64,000 nucleotides of DNA from Saprospiraceae bacterium (lineage in GTDB: Bacteria; Bacteroidota; Bacteroidia; Chitinophagales; Saprospiraceae): the NCBI GenBank assembly GCA_016722295.1, contig JADKGL010000005.1, forward strand, positions 33,817 through 97,816, read 5' to 3'. A program made the position numbers and the translations under genes. Below, in pieces: positions 1 to 6,997 of this stretch; position 1 is the stretch's first letter, and every line of letters begins with the position of its first letter. Below the pieces are notes generated by a model, which did no database searches, had not been told where the DNA came from, and saw only the letters and a list, made by a program, of their open reading frames with translations.

Positions 1-298
1 TACCGTTTCGAGCATCGATGACCTCTTGTGAACTTTCATTTTCTACCACCATACCATGTTCTGCTCTTGTCAAACAAGAAGCAACTAATTTTGGCATTGG
101 TCTAGGATTGGCTTCACTTCCTTGTGTCACTTTTACCAAACAAACACGACATTTTCCACCTGTGTTTTTCAAACTAGAATAGTAGCACATTGCTGGTGGA
201 TATTTTCCCCCGATTTGTCTTGCGGCTTGAAGAATAGTTGTTCCTTTTGGAACTTCGATACTCTTGCCGTCTATGGTTATTTTTATAAGATCTGACAT
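1..298 (-). CDS. nuoG: NADH-quinone oxidoreductase subunit G, N-terminal part (cut by window edge)
   Basis: Partial gene: the ATG is the complement of 296-298 and the frame stays open to the window edge (99 codons seen). It encodes the N-terminal ferredoxin-like [2Fe-2S] domain of the complex I large Fe-S subunit. The visible cysteine pattern is MCYYSS...GGKCRVC, followed by ASCLTRAEHG, the usual 2Fe-2S ligand arrangement. In this family the protein passes electrons from the NuoE/NuoF module into the peripheral arm. It is the last visible member of a minus-strand nuoD-E-F-x-G run. The gap to nuoF holds a four-helix-bundle gene and simple repeats. Because only the N-terminus is seen, another 2Fe-2S protein such as a hydrogenase or formate dehydrogenase subunit is possible, but the nuo context makes NuoG much more likely. 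Confidence 0.9.
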   Translation of the reverse strand, partial: MSDLIKITIDGKSIEVPKGTTILQAARQIGGKYPPAMCYYSSLKNTGGKCRVCLVKVTQGSEANPRPMPKLVASCLTRAEHGMVVENESSQEVIDARNG

Positions 299-300
299 TT

Positions 301-334
301 TTAGTAGTTAGTAGTTAGTAATTAGTAGTTAGTA
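301..334. repeat. Simple-repeat array (TTAGTAGTTAGTAA type), nuoG side
   Basis: Imperfect repeats of TAGTTAGTA/TTAGTAATTAG lie directly upstream of the nuoG start. The array at 775-813 is the same repeat in opposite orientation, so the two arrays bracket the four-helix-bundle gene as inverted repeats. The unit puts stop codons in all three frames. Confidence 0.7.
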
Positions 335-364
335 AACAGGAGATGTGGATAAGTTTTATTACAA

Positions 365-718
365 TCATTTGTTTATAGCTTTTCTTAATCCAGAAATTAT
401 TTTTGAAACTTCATTTCCCTTTTCTAACAAAATATTTTGATCATTATCATTTATATAATTTAATTTTTTTGCTAAGTACAACATTGATCTAGTTTCACTA
501 CAAGAACCAGAAGCAATATTTAAAAATCTTGCAAAATCTTTATTTGAATTTCTTTCAAAACCTTCCGCAATATTATTTGAAATAGAGATAGCTGCTTTAC
601 ATATCTGATCTCTATATCCAAAATCTTTCATTTTCTGAAATTTATCATAAATTAAAACTGCTAAATCTTGAGATTTTTGCCAAGCAATTAATTCCTCAAA
701 TCTTTTGACAGCTGCCAT
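365..718 (-). CDS. Four-helix-bundle protein (23S rRNA intervening-sequence / S23 family)
   Basis: 117 residues, the usual size of the family. It starts MAAVKRFEELIAWQKSQDL and carries the hallmark stretches ELIAWQKSQDLA, QICKAAISISNNIAEGFER and FLNIASGSCSETRSMLYLAKKLNYI. The family is known from intervening sequences in 23S rRNA genes and as a relative of the Avd accessory protein of diversity-generating retroelements. It forms small helical bundles thought to bind nucleic acid, with no established enzymatic role. No reverse transcriptase or variable repeat is visible here. It sits on the same strand inside the nuo run, between nuoF and nuoG, and is bracketed by inverted simple-repeat arrays. 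This suggests a later insertion that still lets the operon read through (inference). Confidence 0.9.
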   Translation of the reverse strand: MAAVKRFEELIAWQKSQDLAVLIYDKFQKMKDFGYRDQICKAAISISNNIAEGFERNSNKDFARFLNIASGSCSETRSMLYLAKKLNYINDNDQNILLEKGNEVSKIISGLRKAINK

Positions 719-774
719 ATATATTTATTTAACTATTTTTTATTTTTTATCTACTTACCACTATTTACTTCCAT

Positions 775-813
775 CTAACTACTAATTACTAACTACTAAT
801 TACTAACTACTTA
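775..813. repeat. Simple-repeat array (CTAACTACTAATTA type), nuoF side
   Basis: Repeats of ACTAATTACTAACT, the reverse complement of the array at 301-334. On the minus strand the array starts with the nuoF stop codon itself (TAA, complement of 811-813), so the repeat begins exactly where coding ends. Confidence 0.7.
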
Positions 814-2148
814 ATGACTATGTACTAACTCCCTATGCAAATGCTTTTTACAACAAGAGTCTGGATTCTGCACATGCGCTTCAAACTCTGCTCTAAAATG
901 TCTTATCGCACTAGCCACTGGCCATGCAGCTGCCTCTCCAAGAGGGCAGATTGTTTTTCCTTCTATATTTTTTGCAATACTTACTAATAGATCGATGTCT
1001 TCCATTTTACCATGACCATATTCAATTCGATGGAGCACTTTTTCCATCCAGCCTGTTCCTTCACGGCAAGGGCTACATTGACCACATGATTCATGATGAT
1101 AGAATCGAGAAAAATTCCAAAGATTCCGAACAATACATTGTTGCTCGTCAAATACAATAAATCCACCTGATCCAAGCATCGTTCCTGTAGCAAATCCTCC
1201 ATCACTTAATGACTCGTAGGTCATCAATCGCTTTTCATTATTTGCGGTAGTGAGGATTAAATTTTTTGGCAAAATGGGAACAGAACTTCCTCCTGCTACA
1301 ACTGCTTTTAGTTCGCGGCCATTCGCTATACCACCACAATATTCATCGCTATAAATAAAATCTTCTACTGTAATACCTAGCTCGATCTCATAGACCCCTG
1401 GTTTATTAATATTTCCACAAGCTGAGATTAATTTTGTTCCTGTACTTTTGCCAACACCAATAGCAGCATAAGCATCTCCTCCATGATTCACGATCCAAGG
1501 GATATCTGCAATTGTCTCAACATTGTTTACCACTGTCGGACAACCATACAAACCCCACACTGCTGGAAATGGTGGTTTATTTCTAGGATTACCTCGTTTT
1601 CCCTCTAGAGATTCAAGCAACGCAGTCTCTTCGCCACAAATATATGCGCCGCCACCAGGCTGCACATATAAATCTAATGAGTATGAAGAACCTAAAATAT
1701 TCTTACCTAATAAACCAGCAGCATATGCTTCTTTAATTGCTTTTTCCAGGATACGTATTACTGGCATCATTTCACCTCTTACATAAATATAAGAAGTTCT
1801 TGCACCCAATGCGTAAGATGAAGTAATCATTCCTTCAATTAACGCATGTGGTATTCGCTGCATCAAATATCGATCTTTGAATGTACCGGGTTCAGATTCA
1901 TCTGCATTGCACACGAGATACCGAGGCTTATCAGTACTCTTATCTAAAAAGCTCCACTTCATTCCTGTAGGGAATCCTGCACCACCACGCCCTCTCAATC
2001 CAGATTTTTTTACCTCTTCAACTATAGCATCAGGCGTCATTTCATTGACAGCTTTGCGCACAGATTCATAGCCACCCATTTTGCGGTAGACTTCCAGAGT
2101 ATTTATTCCTGGTACATTTATATGTTCGAGTAATATTTTTTTGCCCAT
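811..2148 (-). CDS. nuoF: NADH-quinone oxidoreductase subunit F
   Basis: 445 residues, full length for NuoF, the FMN- and NADH-binding subunit that accepts hydride from NADH in the peripheral arm of complex I. Visible marks are the FMN/NADH glycine-rich loop GRGGAGFPTGMKW (about residues 53-65), the NADESEPGTFKDR stretch (81-93), the GGGAYICGEETAL segment (165-177), and the [4Fe-4S] N3 ligands ESCGQCSPCREG (Cys355, 358, 361) with Cys401 in TICPLG. The start is an ATG. Upstream nuoE is separated by 210 bp of simple repeats. Its stop codon runs straight into another repeat array. All catalytic motifs are intact. Confidence 0.97.
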   Translation of the reverse strand: MGKKILLEHINVPGINTLEVYRKMGGYESVRKAVNEMTPDAIVEEVKKSGLRGRGGAGFPTGMKWSFLDKSTDKPRYLVCNADESEPGTFKDRYLMQRIPHALIEGMITSSYALGARTSYIYVRGEMMPVIRILEKAIKEAYAAGLLGKNILGSSYSLDLYVQPGGGAYICGEETALLESLEGKRGNPRNKPPFPAVWGLYGCPTVVNNVETIADIPWIVNHGGDAYAAIGVGKSTGTKLISACGNINKPGVYEIELGITVEDFIYSDEYCGGIANGRELKAVVAGGSSVPILPKNLILTTANNEKRLMTYESLSDGGFATGTMLGSGGFIVFDEQQCIVRNLWNFSRFYHHESCGQCSPCREGTGWMEKVLHRIEYGHGKMEDIDLLVSIAKNIEGKTICPLGEAAAWPVASAIRHFRAEFEAHVQNPDSCCKKHLHRELVHSH

Positions 2149-2191
2149 TTTTTTCTAAACGATTAAGTTCTTATCGAAAAAATCTTTTAAA

Positions 2192-2365
2192 TTATCACAT
2201 TAACTAATTCTCATTTAATTTGCAAATTAACTAATTATCACATTAACTAATTATCTCATTTGCACATTTGCAAATTATCACATTAACTAATTATCTTATT
2301 CTCCCATTTGCACATTTGCAAATTTGCAAATTATCACATTAACTAATTATCACATTAACTAATTA
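2192..2365. repeat. Degenerate simple-repeat array filling the nuoE-nuoF gap
   Basis: About 170 bp built from two alternating motifs, TTATCACATTAACTAA and CATTTGCAAATT, in irregular order. On the minus strand the array starts at the nuoE stop codon (complement of 2359-2361). No ORF or clear promoter is visible. It is not a CRISPR: there are no unique spacers of constant length. Confidence 0.75.
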
Positions 2366-2856
2366 GCCCTTCTCAACTCATCAATCAACTGATCTAACTT
2401 TTCTCTCGTCAAATTTTCATGATAATGATATTCAGGTCCTATCTGAAGCACTGGTCCAGTACCACATGCTGCAAGACATTCTACAGGCTTTATAGTAAAC
2501 AAACCATCAGCAGTAGTCTCTCCAACTGCAACACCTAATTTATCTTCCAAGTAATGTATCAATTCTTCTGCACCAACATTACAGCAAGGTCCAGTCCGAC
2601 AAACCTCTAAGACATACTTACCTATAGGTTTCAAATGAAACATCGTATAAAAACTCGCTACTTCATATACTTCAATCGGCTTGATATCTAGTATATCTGC
2701 TACTTCATCCATAGCATCAACAGGAAGCCAACCATTCTCCTCTTGTGCAATATGCAACAAAGGCAGCAATGCAGATTTTTTTCTATCTGCTGGATAGCGA
2801 GAGATGATATCTGCTATTTCGCCTTTCCTTTTTTCTTTGATGTATTCTATATTCAT
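2359..2856 (-). CDS. nuoE: NADH-quinone oxidoreductase subunit E
   Basis: 165 residues, normal for NuoE, the 24-kDa thioredoxin-like subunit carrying the N1a [2Fe-2S] cluster of complex I. The four ligands are in place: Cys86 and Cys91 in EVCRTGPCCNVGA, and Cys127 and Cys131 in ECLAACGTGP. Helical N-terminal features such as LLPLLHIAQEENGWLP and EVYEVASFYTMF are also typical. It is co-directional with nuoD (100-bp gap) and nuoF (210-bp gap). Both gaps are low-complexity repeats rather than regulatory-looking sequence. Confidence 0.97.
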   Translation of the reverse strand: MNIEYIKEKRKGEIADIISRYPADRKKSALLPLLHIAQEENGWLPVDAMDEVADILDIKPIEVYEVASFYTMFHLKPIGKYVLEVCRTGPCCNVGAEELIHYLEDKLGVAVGETTADGLFTIKPVECLAACGTGPVLQIGPEYHYHENLTREKLDQLIDELRRAN

Positions 2857-2889
2857 TTTACAATATGTAAAAATTCTTTATTTATTAAT

Positions 2890-2961
2890 TAGTAGCACTC
2901 CATTTTCTACTTTCTACTTTCCACTTTTTACTTTCTACTATTAACTTTTAACTATTCTACG
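2890..2961. repeat. Short simple-repeat array (TTTCTACTT type) in the nuoD-nuoE gap
   Basis: On the minus strand a purine-rich tract of about 7-nt units (AAAGTAG, AAAGTGG, AAAGTAA variants) runs from the nuoD stop codon toward nuoE. It is the third nuo gap with its own simple repeat, and its unit differs from the other two. Confidence 0.65.
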
Positions 2962-4183
2962 CATCCAACTCACCTGCAATCACATTCAAGCTACTCATCA
3001 CCACAATAGCATCTGACAACAATTGTCCTTTAACCATCTCGGGATAAGCTTGATAATAAATGAAACAAGGTCTTCTGAAATGCAATCTATATGGACTTCT
3101 TCCACCGTCTGATATCAGATAATACCCCAATTCGCCATTGGCTCCTTCTACAGCTTGGTAAACTTCTCCAACTGGAGCTTCGATCTCTCCCATGATAATT
3201 TTGAAGTGGTAGATCAATGCTTCCATATTCTTATACACCTCAACTTTTGGCGGTAAGTAATAATGGTCTGCATCAGCATGAAAGATACCAGCTGGTTCAG
3301 CCTCAATCTTCTTTAAAGCTTGCTCTATAATGCTGATACTCTGCCAAATCTCTTCATTTCTCACTAAGAATCGATCATAAGTGTCCCCTGTAGTTCCTAC
3401 TGGAATATCGAACTGGAAATCCTCATAAGAACAATATGGATCCGATGCTCTAAGGTCATAATCTAGTCCACAAGCTCTTAAGTTCGGACCAGTAAAACCA
3501 TAATTCAACGCTCGGTCAACTGACAAAGGTCCAGTATCTATCGTCCTGTCCATAAATATCCTATTGCGTGTCAATAGCGCTTCAAACTCTCTCCAGACAG
3601 GAGGAAAATCCTTAAGCCATTGACGTGTCAATTCAAATACTTTCGGTGTAAAATCTCGCTCAAAACCTCCAATTCTACCCATATTGGTCGTAAGACGTGC
3701 ACCACAGATTTCTTCGTAAATCTCATAAATGCGCTCTCTGTACTGATAAACATAGGTAAATCCAGTTAATGCGCCAGTATCCACACCCAAAATTGAGTTA
3801 CAAATGATATGGTCTGCAATTCTAGCCAATTCCATGACTAAAACCCTCATATAGTCAACTCGTTTTGGTGTTTTAATCCCAAGGAGTTTTTCTACCGTTA
3901 GATGCCAGCCTGTGTTGTTTATAGGAGCTGAACAGTAATTCAATCGATCTGTCAGTGGCGTGATTTGATAAAATGGCCTTCTTTCGGCTATTTTTTCAAA
4001 TGCGCGGTGGATATAACCCACTGTCTGTTCACCACTTACGATGCGTTCCCCATCCAACTTGAGGACATTTTGGAAGATGCCATGTGTCGCTGGGTGGGTA
4101 GGCCCTAAATTAAGAGTGGTATATGGAATTTCCGGGTTTTCCGGTTTTTGTATTTCTGCGAGATACTCGAGATTTGTTTTCAT
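2957..4183 (-). CDS. nuoD: NADH-quinone oxidoreductase subunit D
   Basis: 408 residues from the ATG at 4183. This is the 49-kDa, [NiFe]-hydrogenase-like subunit that helps form the quinone site of complex I. Characteristic stretches include LNLGPTHPATHGIFQNVLKLDGE near the N-terminus, GYIHRAFEKIAERRPFYQ, DRLNYCSAPINN, GRIGGFERDF and GELGYYLISDGGRSPYRLHFR toward the C-terminus. A longer reading to 4210 would start with TTG, but that codon lies inside a good -7 promoter box (TACTTTTG on the minus strand), so the ATG at 4183 is preferred. It is NuoD alone, not a NuoCD fusion, and no nuoC lies directly upstream, so nuoA-C must be elsewhere if present. Confidence 0.96.
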   Translation of the reverse strand: MKTNLEYLAEIQKPENPEIPYTTLNLGPTHPATHGIFQNVLKLDGERIVSGEQTVGYIHRAFEKIAERRPFYQITPLTDRLNYCSAPINNTGWHLTVEKLLGIKTPKRVDYMRVLVMELARIADHIICNSILGVDTGALTGFTYVYQYRERIYEIYEEICGARLTTNMGRIGGFERDFTPKVFELTRQWLKDFPPVWREFEALLTRNRIFMDRTIDTGPLSVDRALNYGFTGPNLRACGLDYDLRASDPYCSYEDFQFDIPVGTTGDTYDRFLVRNEEIWQSISIIEQALKKIEAEPAGIFHADADHYYLPPKVEVYKNMEALIYHFKIIMGEIEAPVGEVYQAVEGANGELGYYLISDGGRSPYRLHFRRPCFIYYQAYPEMVKGQLLSDAIVVMSSLNVIAGELDA

Positions 4184-4207
4184 CCGTTTTTCTGCCTTGC
4201 TTTTGCG

Positions 4208-4238
4208 CAAAAGTAAAGGAAATTAGAATGGTTTTAAA
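4208..4238 (-). promoter_or_regulatory. Promoter of the nuoD operon (Bacteroidota type)
   Basis: The minus strand reads TACTTTTG (complement of 4208-4215), an exact TAnnTTTG -7 element, with a TTT at the -33 position 20 bp upstream. The transcript would start about 17 bp before the nuoD ATG at 4183. Confidence 0.5.
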
Positions 4239-4815
4239 GAAAGAGAAATGAAAAATAACAATTAAGTGCTATTAAATTCAGAATTTTAGCTATAACCATC
4301 TGAAAAATGTAAAAATTTTCATTTTTGTCACTTTTCATCCTGATTTCTCAACAGACGCGACAGGTAAGGGCAATCCTCATTGAAAGCTAAAAATCTTCAA
4401 ATAAGCTTCAATTGAGTCAACCATAACCCCCCCCTGAAATCCGATTTAGGCTCTAAATCGCATAGTAGAAGCTTTGATTTATTGACTATTTTGGATTGGA
4501 GAAAGCTAGAAGCAATTGAAGTGTTTAAAACAACTTTCTGACTAAATTTTGAAGCAATCGGCTTCAATAGACATAAATAATTTCATGATAAAATATGAAA
4601 TTTAATAATCATGCAGCTTTTATAACAATATTCCAGTAGTGGTTTAAGTAAACGATTGTTTTACAAAATCTAAAAAACTTATTCAAAAAATTCAGCAAAT
4701 GAAAAAAGTATTTACAGCATTTCATATTTTATTGATGTTGCCTAGATATACTCACACGCAAATTAGCAAGTCTACAAGTCTCACTAATCTTTGGTATGTT
4801 TTTTATTATAATAAC
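4239..4815. other. Intergenic stretch between the nuo promoter and the next gene
   Basis: AT-rich and without a supportable ORF. An upstream extension of the next gene (from 4699) is open but lacks protein-like character. A CCCCCCC run is present near 4430. I see no RNA gene or clear repeat. Confidence 0.4.
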
Positions 4816-5979
4816 ATGCTAAATTTGAAAATACTAAACTTTATTTTCCTCACAATAGTAATTGTTTCAAACATTGAAGCTCAAGACCACACAAAAAATC
4901 CTGACAGCAGAAAAAAAGTTGAAGCCTTAAAATTTGAAATTGCCACCCACGCAAATAAGTTAAAACTACAAGGGACGACTTTACTCGACTCTGCGCATTG
5001 GGCAACTTGGTCACCAAGTAAAAACCAATGGATACACGACGAAAGGTATTTGTATTATTACGAAAGTAGAAAGCTTGATTCAACTTTCACTATAAATCTT
5101 GTAAGTCTTAATAATAATGCTTGGGAAAATTTCAATCAAACAACATATACATTTGATTCAAATCGATTTTTGACAACTATTGAAGAAGTAGATTGGTACG
5201 ATAATCTGAATCAATACCAAAATGATTTTAGAGAGGAATTTATTAATGATTCAAAAGGTCTTGCACTTTATAAATCCATATATAATTGGAATAAAAATAT
5301 TTCTCAATGGGAATTATCTTTTAAATTTATAAACAAATATAATTCCAATTCGCAATTAGTTGAACAAATTCATCAAACTTGGGAGAAAGGACTGAATCAA
5401 TTAGTCAATGATGTAAAAATAGTTTATAGCTATGATACAATTCAAAACATTCAAACAAGAATTTCACTTTTTTGGGATGCTTCCAATCAACAATGGAAAA
5501 ATGGATTCAAATATTTATATAAATTTGACAATAATAATTCACTGATTGAAAAAGAAGATTTTAGTTGGGATGATAGTACTGACTTTTGGAAGCAAAGAGA
5601 CTTAATAAAATATACTTATGATCATCATAATAATATTGAAGAAACTACTTATTACGAATGGAATAATAATTCATGGCTTGAATATTATAGATATAAAAGC
5701 AATAATAAATATGATGCAGAGAATAATTTAATTCAAAATTTCTATTTAGAATGGGATGTAACTAATCAATCATATGTTAACATTTATAAATATGACTACT
5801 TCTATTCAAAACATATAGTCAATTCAAATAAAGATACAAAAGAAAATTCAACAATAAAAATATACCCCAACCCGTGCCAAGATTTCATCACAATTAATGG
5901 TATGACTTCGTCATCAAACTTATCTTTATTCGATCTACAATCTAATCAAATTCAAGTTAAAAAGATAACGACAGAATAG
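4816..5979 (+). CDS. Secreted W/Y-repeat protein with T9SS sorting domain (C-terminus frameshifted)
   Basis: The start is placed at 4816, where a signal peptide begins (MLNLKILNFIFLTIVIVSN, cleaved near EAQD). The open extension from 4699 adds 39 residues that would bury the signal. The body is a chain of roughly 40-residue repeats with spaced Trp and Tyr, of the form W(D/N)...(Q/D)W...Y.YD..NN, resembling RHS/YD-like beta repeats. Their function is unknown. The C-terminal sorting domain begins IKIYPNPCQDF but is cut by a TAG at 5977. Shifting one base near 5970 restores the rest (DLSNLNSGIYFLRI...KIIKL) to a stop at 6063-6065. A single indel is therefore likely, and the intact gene would be 4816-6065. 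It ends 4 bp before the convergent repressor gene. Confidence 0.8.
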   Translation: MLNLKILNFIFLTIVIVSNIEAQDHTKNPDSRKKVEALKFEIATHANKLKLQGTTLLDSAHWATWSPSKNQWIHDERYLYYYESRKLDSTFTINLVSLNNNAWENFNQTTYTFDSNRFLTTIEEVDWYDNLNQYQNDFREEFINDSKGLALYKSIYNWNKNISQWELSFKFINKYNSNSQLVEQIHQTWEKGLNQLVNDVKIVYSYDTIQNIQTRISLFWDASNQQWKNGFKYLYKFDNNNSLIEKEDFSWDDSTDFWKQRDLIKYTYDHHNNIEETTYYEWNNNSWLEYYRYKSNNKYDAENNLIQNFYLEWDVTNQSYVNIYKYDYFYSKHIVNSNKDTKENSTIKIYPNPCQDFITINGMTSSSNLSLFDLQSNQIQVKKITTE

Positions 5980-6069
5980 ATTTGAGCAATCTCAATTCAG
6001 GTATTTATTTTCTCAGGATTCGAAAGGAAAATGAAAATAAAACATTCAAGATTATAAAGCTGTAAAATT

Positions 6070-6813
6070 TTATCGCAATGCGTCGATCTTCTTTTCCAGC
6101 CTTTCGAATTGCTTGGAGACAAGATCACTCTGCATGCTTCGAGGCTCTTGAAACGAAATATGGGCTACATAAGACCATAGCTCAGTGATATCGTCATAGC
6201 TTATTGTATAAGGAATGTACTCTGGATTATCTGAATTCAGAATCAGTTGTTTTTTAGATTCATTTTTGATCAATCGTTTATAGGCTACGCCGTCTGAATC
6301 TGATACAACCACATAGGTTTTATTGTCTTTGACTTGATCGATAGACTCCAAATATTCACAGATCACGATGGAGCCAGTCTCTAATGGTGGCATAGAGTTT
6401 CCATTGATTTCAAATGCTCTGTATTGACCTTGCGACAATTTTGGAATTGAAATTTTTGGAAGGGTTTGAATAAATTCAGGCTCTGAATAACCTGCTATAT
6501 ATCCTGCTGCTGCCTTCGTATTGACTAGCTCTATATTGTTCTTGCCTTCATCATCAACAGTGATTGTGATCACTTTCATTTGACCCATCTTAAGATATTC
6601 TATTCCCTCTATACTCAAATCTTTCTCCAACAGCTCATCAATCGGAACTGAAAACTTTTTTGAAAACTGGAGAATCAAATTCAAATTTGGCTCTGTATGT
6701 CCTCGTTCATAATCCCCCAAAGTCGTCCTTGGAATATTCAATTCTTCAGCAAGCTCTTGTTGAGAAAGACCAATTTTTCGTCTAAGATGTCGGATATTAC
6801 TTGAGAAATACAT
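6070..6813 (-). CDS. XRE-family repressor with LexA-like S24 peptidase domain
   Basis: 247 residues. Residues 6-60 form a Cro/CI-type helix-turn-helix (RRKIGLSQQELAEEL..PRTTLGDYERG). Residues about 100-215 form a peptidase S24 domain: a self-cleavage Ala-Gly candidate (A103-G104 in KAAAGYIAGYSEPEF), the catalytic Ser140 in INGNSMPP, and Lys179 in VAYKRL. The family comprises phage-type or stress-responsive repressors that cleave themselves when activated. A perfect TGTCGA-N5-TCGACA palindrome sits 26 bp upstream inside its promoter, which predicts autorepression. No phage genes are nearby. The neighbouring amine-oxidase gene is divergent, so both could be controlled from the shared 184-bp gap. 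Confidence 0.93.
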   Translation of the reverse strand: MYFSSNIRHLRRKIGLSQQELAEELNIPRTTLGDYERGHTEPNLNLILQFSKKFSVPIDELLEKDLSIEGIEYLKMGQMKVITITVDDEGKNNIELVNTKAAAGYIAGYSEPEFIQTLPKISIPKLSQGQYRAFEINGNSMPPLETGSIVICEYLESIDQVKDNKTYVVVSDSDGVAYKRLIKNESKKQLILNSDNPEYIPYTISYDDITELWSYVAHISFQEPRSMQSDLVSKQFERLEKKIDALR

Positions 6814-6823
6814 AGTTTTTTTG

Positions 6824-6857
6824 CAAATATATAAATAATGTCGATATTTTCGACAAA
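6824..6857 (-). promoter_or_regulatory. Autoregulated promoter with operator palindrome
   Basis: On the minus strand TATATTTG (complement of 6824-6831) matches the TAnnTTTG -7 box, and TTTG (complement of 6854-6857) lies 22 bp upstream. Between and overlapping them is the perfect inverted repeat TGTCGA (6839-6844), 5 bp, TCGACA (6850-6855), a likely binding site for the S24 repressor. The 22-bp spacing is slightly long for this promoter class. Confidence 0.6.
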
Positions 6858-6997
6858 TTTTTAAGTCTTTATTAATAAAATTTTCAAAAGAAGCGTTTAG
6901 GGTTAAAGCAATTCAACATGTTTCAGTCATTTTTTTATCTTTACGATTTAATTGCTTTGAGTATACAGTTAACGTAATAAATTGATATCAAATAACT

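Noticed and set aside
365..718. A diversity-generating retroelement around the four-helix-bundle (Avd-like) gene
   Set aside because: No reverse transcriptase, template repeat or variable repeat is visible; nuo genes flank it directly.
2192..2365. Possible CRISPR array in the nuoE-nuoF gap
   Set aside because: Units are irregular, directly adjacent and low-complexity, with no spacers of constant length and no cas genes.
4699..4815. Longer start for the W/Y-repeat protein
   Set aside because: The 39 extra residues bury a clear signal peptide that starts at 4816.
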